Below are positions 17,077-25,097 of a DNA stretch of 39,995 bases, piece by piece. The stretch is from positions 1-39,995 of the forward strand of contig JASGFT010000016.1 of the NCBI GenBank assembly GCA_047605425.1, given 5' to 3'. Numbering within the stretch: position 1 is the stretch's first letter; each line of letters begins with the position of its first letter. The notes beneath the pieces are model-generated. The model was not told the origin of the DNA and made no database searches. It saw only the letters and a program-made list of their open reading frames with translations. A program made the translations under genes and the position numbers. The DNA is from JAKPAM01 sp047605425. Its GTDB lineage: Bacteria; Pseudomonadota; Gammaproteobacteria; Burkholderiales; Burkholderiaceae_E.

Positions 17077-17674
17077 GGGCGCGACCGGGGACGCCCGCTG
17101 GCAGCCGTCGGACCTGCAGGCGCTGGCGGCCGGTGGCGGGCGGACGCCCCGGTCGTCGGTGATCGGCGGCGGCCGCGGCGATGAAGGAGAGCAGACCGAA
17201 GGCCGCGGTCATGGCCGCAAGTTGCCGCCGGGCTTGTCGCTCAGGGGGCGCGCACTCCGGTTCCTGTCGCAGCACGAGCACAGCCGGTTCGAGTTGGCGC
17301 GCAAGCTCGGGCGCTTCGAGCCCGATGCGGACGTCGTCGCCAGCCTGCTCGATGCGCTCGAACGCGAAGGGTGGTTGTCGTCCGAGCGATTCGTCGAAAG
17401 CGTGCTGCATCGGCGGTCGCGGGGATTCGGCTTGCGGCGCATCCGGCAGGAACTGGCCGAGCACCGCCTCGACGGCGACGCTATCGAAGCGTCGCTGGCC
17501 TCGCTGCGCGAGTCAGAGTTCGAGCGGGCGTGGGCGCTCTGGCGCCGTCGGTTCGATTCGCCGCCCGCGGACCTGAAGGAGCGGGCACGCCAGCATCGTT
17601 ATCTGGCCGCCAGGGGCTTCGGCAACGACGTGATCGCGAAAGTGCTCCGTCAAGCGGGCTCTGATACACTTTGA
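17057..17674 (+). CDS. recX: Regulatory protein RecX
   Basis: RecX binds RecA filaments and limits their extension. The recognisable domain starts at SLRGRALRFLSQHEHSRFEL and has the family's three-helix repeats (EREGWLSSERFVESVLHRR; GLRRIRQELAEHRLDG; RARQHRYLAARGFGNDVI). With this ATG the protein has 205 residues and overlaps recA by 20 bases, giving a roughly 55-residue Gly/Arg/Pro-rich N-terminal extension not seen in typical RecX of about 150 residues. A later start such as the in-frame GTG at 17159 is possible, but it has no clear ribosome-binding site either. Co-transcription with recA is expected. Confidence 0.85.
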
Positions 17675-17733
17675 CGCCCTGTCCCATGCAGCGCGGCCGT
17701 TGATCCGGCGTCCCGCGCACCCGTCGCTCCAAC

Positions 17734-18297
17734 ATGTCGTTGCCGCCAGCCTCATCGCCGAGAAAGCTGCTGCATACCCGCTCGATCGATGTCCAGGCTT
17801 ACCAGCGCGATGATGGCTTGGTCGATCTCGACGCGCATCTGACCGATATCAAACCCATCGACACGCCCTTGGTGGCCGGCAGCCGGTCCGCCGGCCAGCC
17901 GATCCATGACCTGTGGCTGCGTTTGACGATCGATGCGCGATATCAGGTCGTGGCCGTCCAGGCGCGCTCGGCGGCCGTTCCGTACACCGGCTATTGCGAT
18001 ACGATCGCGCCAGCGTACGAGGCGCTGGTCGGCACCAACCTGCTCAGGGGGTTCCGGTCCGAGGTCAAGACCCGAGTCGGCAATACATTGGGCTGCACGC
18101 ATTTGTCCGAGCTGTCCACCATCGTGCCGACCGTCGCCGTCCAGGCCATGGCCGGTGGCCGCTCGCCTTCCGAGGACTCCGATGTCCGCCCGTTCCAGAT
18201 CGATCGATGCCACGCGCTGGCAGCCGATGGTCCTGGTGTCCAGCGTTACTACCCGAAGTGGTACCGAAAAAAATCTTCCGGTGAGGCTATCAGATGA
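17734..18297 (+). CDS. DUF2889 family protein
   Basis: A 187-residue cytoplasmic protein of unknown function that I recognise as DUF2889: HTRSIDVQAYQRDDGLVDLDAHLTD at the start, HDLWLRLTIDARYQV in the middle, and GCTHLSEL after LLRGFRSEV. These genes regularly sit between recX and sucC in betaproteobacteria, as here. The conserved Cys and His in GCTHLSE hint at metal or catalytic use, but no activity is established as far as I know. No ribosome-binding site is obvious. Its stop overlaps the sucC ATG by 4 bases (ATGA). Confidence 0.88.
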   Translation: MSLPPASSPRKLLHTRSIDVQAYQRDDGLVDLDAHLTDIKPIDTPLVAGSRSAGQPIHDLWLRLTIDARYQVVAVQARSAAVPYTGYCDTIAPAYEALVGTNLLRGFRSEVKTRVGNTLGCTHLSELSTIVPTVAVQAMAGGRSPSEDSDVRPFQIDRCHALAADGPGVQRYYPKWYRKKSSGEAIR

Positions 18298-19466
18298 AAA
18301 TCCATGAATACCAGGGCAAAGAGATCCTGAAGCGCTACGGCGTGCCCGTTCCGCGGGGAATTCCCTGTTTGTCCGTGGACGAGGCGGTCAAGGCGGCCGA
18401 GACGCTGGGCGGGCCGGTCTGGGTCGTCAAGGCCCAGATCCATGCCGGGGGGCGAGGCAAGGGGGGCGGCGTCAAGCTCGCCAAGTCGATCGACGAGGTG
18501 CGCAGCCACGCGTCGTCGATCCTGGGCATGATGCTGGTGACGCACCAGACCGGGCCCGAAGGCCAGAAGGTCCGGCGCCTGCTGATCGAGGAAGGCGCCG
18601 ACATCCGCAAGGAGCTGTACGTCGGCGTCGTGATGGATCGCCTGAGCCAGCGGATCTGCGTGATGGCGTCCAGCGAAGGTGGCATGGACATCGAGGCGGT
18701 GGCCGAGCACACGCCCGAGAAGATCCACAAGGTGTTCTGCGATCCGGAAACCGGCCTGACCGACGCCGAGGCCGACGATCTGGCGACGAAGATCGGCGTG
18801 CCGGCGGCCAGCCTGTCGCAGGCGCGGACCGCGCTGAAGGGTCTGTACACGGCGTTCTACGAGACCGATGCGTCGCTCGCCGAGATCAACCCGCTGATCC
18901 TGACCGGTGACGGCCGGGTCGTGGCGCTCGATGCGAAGTTCAACTTCGATTCGAACGCGTTGTTCCGTCATCCGGACATCGTCGCGATGCGCGATCTCGA
19001 CGAAGAGGACCCGGCCGAGGTCGAGGCCTCGAAGTACGACCTGGCCTACATCCAGCTCGACGGCAACATCGGGTGCCTGGTCAACGGCGCCGGGCTGGCG
19101 ATGGCGACGATGGACACGATCAAGCTGTTCGGCGGCGAACCGGCGAACTTCCTGGACGTCGGCGGCGGCGCCACGGCCGAGAAGGTCACCGAGGCGTTCA
19201 AGCTGATGCTGCGCAGCCCGTCGCTGACGGCGATCCTGGTCAACATCTTCGGTGGCATCATGCGCTGCGACACGATCGCCGAGGGCGTGATCGCGGCCTC
19301 GCGCGCGGTCTCGCTGAAGGTGCCGCTGGTCGTCCGGATGAAGGGCACCAACGAACAACTGGGCAAGCAGATGCTCGCCGACTCGGGGTTGCCGATCATC
19401 TCGGCCGACACGATGGCCGAAGCCGCCGACAAGGCCGTCAAGGCCGCCGCCGGCCAGGCCGCCTGA
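18294..19466 (+). CDS. sucC: Succinyl-CoA synthetase, beta subunit (ADP-forming)
   Basis: With SucD it converts succinyl-CoA to succinate with substrate-level phosphorylation in the TCA cycle. The 390-residue protein begins MKIHEYQGKEILKRYGVPVP, carries the ATP-grasp fold with QIHAGGRGKGGGVK, the metal site ETDASLAEINPL, and the C-terminal FLDVGGGATAEKV and VNIFGGIMRCD signatures. Translationally coupled to DUF2889 upstream; sucD follows after 32 bases with GACAGGAACAATC as ribosome-binding region. Confidence 0.97.
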   Translation: MKIHEYQGKEILKRYGVPVPRGIPCLSVDEAVKAAETLGGPVWVVKAQIHAGGRGKGGGVKLAKSIDEVRSHASSILGMMLVTHQTGPEGQKVRRLLIEEGADIRKELYVGVVMDRLSQRICVMASSEGGMDIEAVAEHTPEKIHKVFCDPETGLTDAEADDLATKIGVPAASLSQARTALKGLYTAFYETDASLAEINPLILTGDGRVVALDAKFNFDSNALFRHPDIVAMRDLDEEDPAEVEASKYDLAYIQLDGNIGCLVNGAGLAMATMDTIKLFGGEPANFLDVGGGATAEKVTEAFKLMLRSPSLTAILVNIFGGIMRCDTIAEGVIAASRAVSLKVPLVVRMKGTNEQLGKQMLADSGLPIISADTMAEAADKAVKAAAGQAA

Positions 19467-19498
19467 ACGCGCCCGCGACTCTCACGACAGGAACAATC

Positions 19499-20380
19499 AT
19501 GAGCATTCTGATCGACAAGAACACCCGGGTGATCACGCAGGGCATCACCGGCAAGACCGGACAGTTCCATACGCGGATGTGCCGCGAGTACGCGAACGGC
19601 AAGGAGTGCTTCGTCGCCGGCGTGAACCCGAAGCGCGCGGGCGAGCAGTTCGATGGCGTGCCGATCTACGCCTCGGTCAAGGAGGCCAAGAGCGAGACCG
19701 GCGCCAACGTGTCCGTCGTCTACGTGCCGCCGGCCGGCGCCGCCGATGCGATCTGGGAAGCGGTCGACGCCGACCTGGACCTGGTGATCTGCATCACCGA
19801 GGGCATCCCGGTGCGCGACATGATGGTCGTGCGCGACCGGATGCGCAAACAGAACAAGAAGACGCTGCTGCTCGGGCCGAACTGCCCCGGCCTGATCACG
19901 CCGGACCAGATCAAGATCGGCATCATGCCCGGACACATCCACCGCGCCGGCCGCATCGGCATCGTTTCGCGCTCCGGCACGCTGACGTACGAGGCGGTCG
20001 CGCAGGTGACGGATCTGGGGCTCGGACAGTCGTCGGCCGTGGGGATCGGCGGCGACCCGATCAACGGGCTCAAGCACATCGACGTGCTGCAGATGTTCAA
20101 CGACGATCCGGGGACCGACGCGGTCATCATGATCGGCGAGATCGGCGGCCCGGACGAGGTCAATGCCGCGCGCTGGGCCAAGGACAACATGAAGAAGCCG
20201 ATCGTCGGCTTCATCGCCGGCGTCACCGCGCCGCCCGGCAAGCGGATGGGCCACGCCGGCGCGCTGATCTCCGGCGGCGCCGATACGGCCGACGCCAAGC
20301 TCGAGGTGATGGAGGCCTGCGGCATCAAGACGACGCGCGATCCGTCTGAAATGGGCAAGCTGCTCAAGAGCGTGCTCTGA
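19499..20380 (+). CDS. sucD: Succinyl-CoA synthetase, alpha subunit
   Basis: The alpha subunit binds CoA and carries the phosphorylated His. The 293-residue protein has MSILIDKNTRVITQGITGKT, the Rossmann CoA-binding region (YVPPAGAADAIWEA), PNCPGLITP, EIGGPDE, and the active-site His in MGHAGALISGG. The ATG follows AGGAACAATC and begins the family's usual N-terminus; longer upstream frames overlap sucC and are rejected. Confidence 0.97.
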   Translation: MSILIDKNTRVITQGITGKTGQFHTRMCREYANGKECFVAGVNPKRAGEQFDGVPIYASVKEAKSETGANVSVVYVPPAGAADAIWEAVDADLDLVICITEGIPVRDMMVVRDRMRKQNKKTLLLGPNCPGLITPDQIKIGIMPGHIHRAGRIGIVSRSGTLTYEAVAQVTDLGLGQSSAVGIGGDPINGLKHIDVLQMFNDDPGTDAVIMIGEIGGPDEVNAARWAKDNMKKPIVGFIAGVTAPPGKRMGHAGALISGGADTADAKLEVMEACGIKTTRDPSEMGKLLKSVL

Positions 20381-20401
20381 TCGGCGCGGCCGCCGAAGCG
20401 G

Positions 20402-20430
20402 GGCGGGCGCGCCGTCAGCCGGCGCCCGCC
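20402..20430 (+). terminator. GC-only hairpin after sucD
   Basis: GGCGGGCGC and GCGCCCGCC form a perfect 9-bp stem with an 11-base loop, 21 bases after the sucD stop. No T-run follows, so intrinsic termination is doubtful; it may stabilise the sucCD mRNA end or work with Rho. Confidence 0.4.
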
Positions 20431-20574
20431 GTCCCGCGCGCGGCCTCGATTTCCCCACGCGGTCCGGCCCCGGCCGGACGACGAACGCGTCTCCCGCATT
20501 TTTCGAACTGATCGCATCGCCCGGTGCTGTCAGGTTTCGTCTGAAATTTCTCCAATTGCAGTAGCATTGGCATT

Positions 20575-20593
20575 GCATCGAAAACTTCGATGC
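20575..20593. repeat. Perfect inverted repeat upstream of terC
   Basis: GCATCGAA-AAC-TTCGATGC is an 8-bp perfect dyad with a 3-base centre, located 86 bases before the terC ATG inside the most AT-rich part of the sucD-terC gap. It could be a regulator's operator or a small RNA hairpin. No T-run follows it. Confidence 0.5.
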
Positions 20594-20678
20594 GTGACTC
20601 CCTTTTCATCTGGTCACTCGGCGCCTGGCGCGGCGTTCGCGCGCGCCCGCGACGCGTGGCCCACGGATCAAGAGCACC

Positions 20679-21392
20679 ATGGAATTCGGATCAACGGAGT
20701 TTTGGGTAGCCCTGGGCAAGATCATCTGGATCAACATCCTGTTGTCCGGTGACAATGCCGTCGTCATCGCGCTGGCGGCGCGGGCGCTGCCGGCCAAGCA
20801 GCAGAAGCAGGCGATCGCGATCGGCTCCGGGGCGGCGATCGTGATGCGGATCGTGCTGACTATCGTCGCGGTCCAGCTTCTGACGCTGCCCTGGCTGAAG
20901 GTCATCGGTGCCGTGTTGCTGATTTATATCGGCGTTTCGCTGCTGATGCCCGAAAGTCACGACGACGGCGACGGCAAGGCCGGCAATTCCGGGATGGTGG
21001 CCGCGGTGCGCACGATCCTGATCGCCGATCTGGTGATGAGCCTGGACAACGTGCTCGCGGTGGCCGCGGCGGCCAACGGCAACATGCCGCTGTTGATCAT
21101 CGGTCTGGCGATCAGCATCCCGCTGGTGATCTTCGGCAGCACGCTGCTGTTGAAGGTGATCGAGCGCATGCCCATCATCGTCTGGCTCGGGGCCGCGCTG
21201 CTAGGCTACATCGCCGGCGAGATCTTCGTGACCGATCCGGCGACGCACACGACGATGACCGAGCTGGCCGCCTCGTACGGCCTGTCCGAATCCGCGTTGC
21301 ACCACCTGGCCGGCGCGGTCGGCGCCGTGCTGGTGCTGGTGATCGCCAAGGTGCTGCAGATGCGGCACGCGGCCAAGTCCGCGCACGCCTGA
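20679..21392 (+). CDS. TerC family integral membrane protein (YjbE/YkoY type)
   Basis: A 237-residue inner-membrane protein with about seven hydrophobic segments. TerC proteins are proposed metal (often manganese) exporters and were first linked to tellurite resistance. The two inverted-repeat signatures are visible: LSGDNAVVIALAARALP (residues about 22-38) and LVMSLDNVLAVAAAANGN (about 118-135), each with the membrane-embedded Asp-Asn pair. A His/Asp-rich cytosolic loop (ESHDDGDG) separates the halves and a His-containing C-terminus follows. It often follows sucCD in this lineage. A strong terminator ends it. Confidence 0.92.
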   Translation: MEFGSTEFWVALGKIIWINILLSGDNAVVIALAARALPAKQQKQAIAIGSGAAIVMRIVLTIVAVQLLTLPWLKVIGAVLLIYIGVSLLMPESHDDGDGKAGNSGMVAAVRTILIADLVMSLDNVLAVAAAANGNMPLLIIGLAISIPLVIFGSTLLLKVIERMPIIVWLGAALLGYIAGEIFVTDPATHTTMTELAASYGLSESALHHLAGAVGAVLVLVIAKVLQMRHAAKSAHA

Positions 21393-21420
21393 GAGGCTGA
21401 GCGGCGGACGGCGATCGAGG

Positions 21421-21454
21421 CGCCCGGCCGGCTACCGCCGGCCGGGCGTTTTTT
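21421..21454 (+). terminator. Rho-independent terminator after terC
   Basis: CGCCCGGCCGG and CCGGCCGGGCG form an 11-bp perfect stem with a 6-base loop CTACCG, followed directly by six T residues. It separates terC from the downstream signalling block. Confidence 0.93.
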
Positions 21455-21535
21455 ACGACAGGACGCCGCCGCCCGGCGGAGTCCCCCGGCCGTTCATGAT
21501 TCCGTTCCCGCGAGTCCGCGGGGCGCCGCCCCAAC

Positions 21536-22339
21536 ATGCCTGTCATGGCGGCAAACGGTTATACCCTCGACTTTCGCCGCGGCGTCACCGCCGCCGGCCT
21601 GGAACCCACCCGAGAACGCGTCGACTGCGATTGGAGCGCGGCCAGCCGTGCCGGCCGCGAGCACGCGCGCAATGGCGATGCGTGGCAGGTGGCGCCGGAC
21701 AGCGGCGTGTTCGTGCTGGCAGACGGCCAGGGCGGCCACAATGCCGGCGATGTCGCCAGCCGCCTGGTCGTCGAGCGGCTCGCCGAGCGCATGACCGATG
21801 CCGATGCCGAGGCCGGCGCCGCGTCGGCGATCGATCCGCTTCGTCGACTGGCGCAGCGGATCGGCGCCGCCAATGCCGACATCCTGGCGGCCGCGGCGCG
21901 ACGTCCCGAATGCCTGGGCATGGCCAGCACGGTCGCCTGCCTGTGGGTGGGGCCGCGCCAGTTCTGCATCGGCCACGTCGGGCACTCGCGGATCTACCTG
22001 CTGCGAGGCACGCGCTTCGTGCGCCTGACGCGCGATCACGTGCTGGCTCGCGACGTCGACGACGGCCGGCCGGCGACCTTGTCGCGCGTGCTGGGGGTCG
22101 AGCCGAGCGTCGACATCGACGTGCGCCAGGCCGATTGGTACCACGGCGATCGCCTGTTGCTGTGCACCGACGGCTTGTCCGACGTCGTCGGCGACGACCG
22201 GATCGCCGACGTGATGCAGGGATCGGCCAGCGCGTCCGATTGTGTCGATACGTTGACGGCCGCGGCCTTGGCGGCGAGCGGGCGCGACAGCGTGACCGTT
22301 ATCGGTGTATTCCTTTCCCGGTCTTTCACCCTTGCCTGA
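21536..22339 (+). CDS. PP2C-type serine/threonine phosphatase with altered metal motif
   Basis: A 267-residue protein with the PP2C/Stp phosphatase motifs in order: HARNGDAW (motif 1), LADGQGGHNAGDVAS (motif 2, with the metal-binding Asp-Gly), MASTVACLWV, HVGHSRIYLLRG, LTRDHVLARD, DRLLLCTDGLSDVV and DSVTVIGVF. The normal HVGDSR reads HVGHSR: His150 replaces an Asp that in bacterial PP2C enzymes helps hold a third metal. The core M1/M2 Asp residues (ADG, TDG, DSV) are kept, though the usual final Asn of DN is Ser. It would dephosphorylate Ser/Thr phosphoproteins in the cytoplasm. An FHA gene follows after 9 bases. An ATG three codons downstream is equally possible; neither has a clear ribosome-binding site. 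Confidence 0.88.
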   Translation: MPVMAANGYTLDFRRGVTAAGLEPTRERVDCDWSAASRAGREHARNGDAWQVAPDSGVFVLADGQGGHNAGDVASRLVVERLAERMTDADAEAGAASAIDPLRRLAQRIGAANADILAAAARRPECLGMASTVACLWVGPRQFCIGHVGHSRIYLLRGTRFVRLTRDHVLARDVDDGRPATLSRVLGVEPSVDIDVRQADWYHGDRLLLCTDGLSDVVGDDRIADVMQGSASASDCVDTLTAAALAASGRDSVTVIGVFLSRSFTLA

Positions 22340-22348
22340 GTACGGTCG

Positions 22349-22963
22349 ATGCAATCTCCCGAGACGACCGACGGTCCGCGCCTGGTGCTCAGTTCCGGCC
22401 AGCTCGTGCTTCGCAGCATTCCGGTGCTCAAGGAGCAGACCTCGATCGGCAGACGGCCGTACAACGATGTCGCGCTCGACGACCTGACGGTCAGCGGCGA
22501 GCATGCGCTGATCGTTCAGCAGGGCTCGCAGCGGATCCTGCGCGACTTGAACAGCCGCAACGGGACGCTGGTCAACGGCCGGCCGATCACCGAGGTGCTG
22601 CTGGCCAACGGCGACCAGATCGATATCGGCATCTACCGGCTCAAGTTCGTCGCCGACGTCGGCGACGGACTGCTCGACGGCGCCGGACGGGCCGGCTCGG
22701 TGCTGGCCGTCATCGAAATGCTCAACGGCCCGCAGGCCGGCTCGCAGATCGCGCTGCAGCGGCCGATCACCAGCCTCGGCCAGCAGACCTCGCAGGTGGC
22801 CGTCGTCGCGCGCCGGCGCAATGGCTTCTACCTGACGCACGTCGAAGGCCTGTCGCTGCCGCTGGTCAATGGCGAGTCGATCGGCCTGATGGCGTATCCG
22901 CTCGCCCACAACGACCTGATCGAGCTGGGCGGGGTGATGATGCGTTTCCGCGTCAACCTCTAG
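22349..22963 (+). CDS. FHA domain protein
   Basis: A 204-residue cytoplasmic protein. Residues about 12-100 form a canonical forkhead-associated domain that recognises phosphothreonine: SIGRRPYNDVALDD, then VSGEHALI, and LRDLNSRNGTLVNG hold the conserved Gly-Arg, Ser-x-x-His and Asn-Gly residues. Residues 117-204 look like a second, degenerate FHA copy (VIEMLNGPQAGSQIAL, then LIELGGVMMRF) lacking the phosphate-binding Arg and His. It sits between a PP2C phosphatase and an adenylate cyclase with gaps of only 9 and 19 bases, so the products probably act together, the FHA protein reading a phosphorylation mark that the phosphatase removes. Confidence 0.92.
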   Translation: MQSPETTDGPRLVLSSGQLVLRSIPVLKEQTSIGRRPYNDVALDDLTVSGEHALIVQQGSQRILRDLNSRNGTLVNGRPITEVLLANGDQIDIGIYRLKFVADVGDGLLDGAGRAGSVLAVIEMLNGPQAGSQIALQRPITSLGQQTSQVAVVARRRNGFYLTHVEGLSLPLVNGESIGLMAYPLAHNDLIELGGVMMRFRVNL

Positions 22964-22982
22964 TGTCGTCAAAGGGGTGAGC

Positions 22983-25097
22983 ATGCGCCTGCCCGGGCCG
23001 TCGTGGATCCGTCGCGCGCTGGTCGGCCTGCTGGTCACCGGCGCGTTCGCGGTCGCGCTGCTCGGCGCCTGGCGCTGGCCGTTGATCGATGGCATCGATC
23101 GCCAGATCTACGATGCGCGGATGCGTTGGCAGGAAGCGCCGCCGGCCACCCAGGTCGTCGTCGTCGACGTCGACGAGCGCAGCCTGGTCGAGCTCGGACG
23201 CTGGCCCTGGTCGCGCGGACGCATGGCCGAGTTGGCCGACCTGATCGCGTCGCGCGGGCAGGCGCGGGTCATCGGCTTCGACATCCTGTTCGCCGAGGCG
23301 CAGGCCGAAGCCGGCGAGGACGAGGCGCTGGCGGCCGCGCTGTCGCGAACGCCGTCGGTGCTCGGCTACTACCTGTCCAGCGACCGGGGCGGGCGCGTCA
23401 ACGGCAAGCTGCCGCCGCCGGTCGTCGACAGCCGCACGGTCGCCGAGCTGGGCCTGGCGATCACCGACTGGTCCGGCTTCGGCGCCAACCTGCCGCCGCT
23501 GCAGGCCGCCGCCAAAGGCGCCGGCTTCTTCAATCCGATCATCGATCCGGACGGCGTCGTGCGCCGCTTGCCGCTGCTGGGCCGGTTCGGCGACAAGGTG
23601 TACGAGTCGTTCGCGCTGGCGGTGCTGCGCGAATACGTGGGTGCGCCGGCGATGGCCCTGTCGGCCGATGCGATCGAGCTGCGCGGCCAGCGCGGTCGCG
23701 CGCGCCTGCCGCTGTCCGACGGGCTCAGCGCGCTGGTGCCGTACGCGACGCTGCGCACCGCGCGGCTGCCCGCCGCCCGCCGTGCACCGGCCGTCGGCTC
23801 GGGGCGCTTCATGACGATCTCGGCCGCCGACCTGGTCCAGGACCGCTTCGACTGGAACCTGCTGGCCGACAAGATCGTGCTGATCGGTGCGTCGGCGCCG
23901 GGCCTGTCGGATCTGCGCGCGTCGCCGATCAGCGAGACGCTGCCCGGCGTCGAGGTGCACGCGGCGCTGATCGACGCCGCGCTGCGCCCGGCCGGCGTGG
24001 CCGAATCCACGGCCGGACCGGTGATCCGCCAGCGCCCGTCCGAGGCCGGGGTCATCGCCGCCGCCGGTCTCGTCGTGCTGGGGGCGGCGCTGTCGATCGC
24101 GATGCCGGCGACCGGGGCGATCGGCGTGGTCGCGCTGGCGCTGGCGGGCCTGGCCGCCTGGGTCGGCTGGGACGCGTTCGCGTGGTGGCATCTGGGCTGG
24201 TCGCTGCCCTCGGCCGGCGGCGTGCTGCTGATCGTCGCGCTGACCGGCTTGCACCTGGGGCTCGGCTACCTGTTCGAAGGGCGCGCGCGCCGCGCCGTCG
24301 CCGACCTGTTCGGCGAATACGTGTCGCCGGCGCTGGTCGACAAGATGACGCGCGACCCGATGCGGTTCGCGCGGATGTCCAGCGAGAACCGCGAGCTGAC
24401 GATCATGTTCACCGACATCCGCGGCTTCACGCGGATCGCCGAATCGATGGAGCCGGCCGACCTGCGCGAGTTCATCAACGAGTTCCTGACCGCGATGACC
24501 GAGGTCATCCATCGCCACCACGGCACCGTCGACAAGTACATCGGCGACGCGGTGATGGCGTTCTGGGGCGCGCCGATGGACGATCCGGCGCATGCCGACA
24601 AGGCGGTGGACGCGGCGATGGCGATGCAGGTCGAGGTCGAGCGCCTGAACCGCGTCAACGCGCGGCGCGGCTGGCCGACGCTGGTCATCGGCATCGGCAT
24701 CAACACCGGCGTCGCGCGCGTCGGCGACATGGGCTCGAAGCTGCGGCGCGCGTATACGGTGCTGGGCGACGCGGTCAACCTCGCGGCGCGCATCGAATCG
24801 TTGACCAAGCAGTTCGGTTCGCCGATCATCGTCGGGGAAACGACGGCCCGCCAGTCCCAGCATCACCGGTTCAGCGAGCTGGCGCAGGTCAGCATCGCGG
24901 GCCGCAACGAACAGGTCAGGATCTACGTGCCGGTGACCGATGGCGCTTATGACGTCGCCGAAACTTATGACGTGCCGCGGCCGGCTCGCCGCGCCGGCGC
25001 TTCGCGCGGCGACGCGCGGGACGTGATCGTCGTGCGTCCCGTCGCCGATTCGCCGAGCCCGGCCGCCCGCCATGAAGCTGCGCGTATTAGGATGTAG
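22983..25097 (+). CDS. Membrane adenylate cyclase with CHASE2 sensor domain
   Basis: A 704-residue class III cyclase making cAMP from ATP. After a cytoplasmic RR-containing start and one membrane segment (about 12-32) comes a periplasmic CHASE2 sensor (about 40-340; RQIYDARMRWQ, VVVDVDERSL, GFDILFAE, GAGFFNPIIDPDGVVRR, LIGASAPGLSD), then three membrane spans and the cytoplasmic cyclase domain (about 465-660). All key residues are present: metal Asp478 (FTDIRGFT) and Asp522 (YIGDAV), Lys518 and Thr592 for ATP rather than GTP choice, and Asn599/Arg603 for catalysis (GDAVNLAARIE). ATG follows AAAGGGG; a GTG two codons earlier is less likely. The 3' end overlaps the next gene by 26 bases. Confidence 0.93.
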   Translation: MRLPGPSWIRRALVGLLVTGAFAVALLGAWRWPLIDGIDRQIYDARMRWQEAPPATQVVVVDVDERSLVELGRWPWSRGRMAELADLIASRGQARVIGFDILFAEAQAEAGEDEALAAALSRTPSVLGYYLSSDRGGRVNGKLPPPVVDSRTVAELGLAITDWSGFGANLPPLQAAAKGAGFFNPIIDPDGVVRRLPLLGRFGDKVYESFALAVLREYVGAPAMALSADAIELRGQRGRARLPLSDGLSALVPYATLRTARLPAARRAPAVGSGRFMTISAADLVQDRFDWNLLADKIVLIGASAPGLSDLRASPISETLPGVEVHAALIDAALRPAGVAESTAGPVIRQRPSEAGVIAAAGLVVLGAALSIAMPATGAIGVVALALAGLAAWVGWDAFAWWHLGWSLPSAGGVLLIVALTGLHLGLGYLFEGRARRAVADLFGEYVSPALVDKMTRDPMRFARMSSENRELTIMFTDIRGFTRIAESMEPADLREFINEFLTAMTEVIHRHHGTVDKYIGDAVMAFWGAPMDDPAHADKAVDAAMAMQVEVERLNRVNARRGWPTLVIGIGINTGVARVGDMGSKLRRAYTVLGDAVNLAARIESLTKQFGSPIIVGETTARQSQHHRFSELAQVSIAGRNEQVRIYVPVTDGAYDVAETYDVPRPARRAGASRGDARDVIVVRPVADSPSPAARHEAARIRM

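Noticed and set aside
20381..20678. Manganese (yybP-ykoY) riboswitch before terC
   Set aside because: The characteristic conserved internal loops are not found; only a simple dyad is present.
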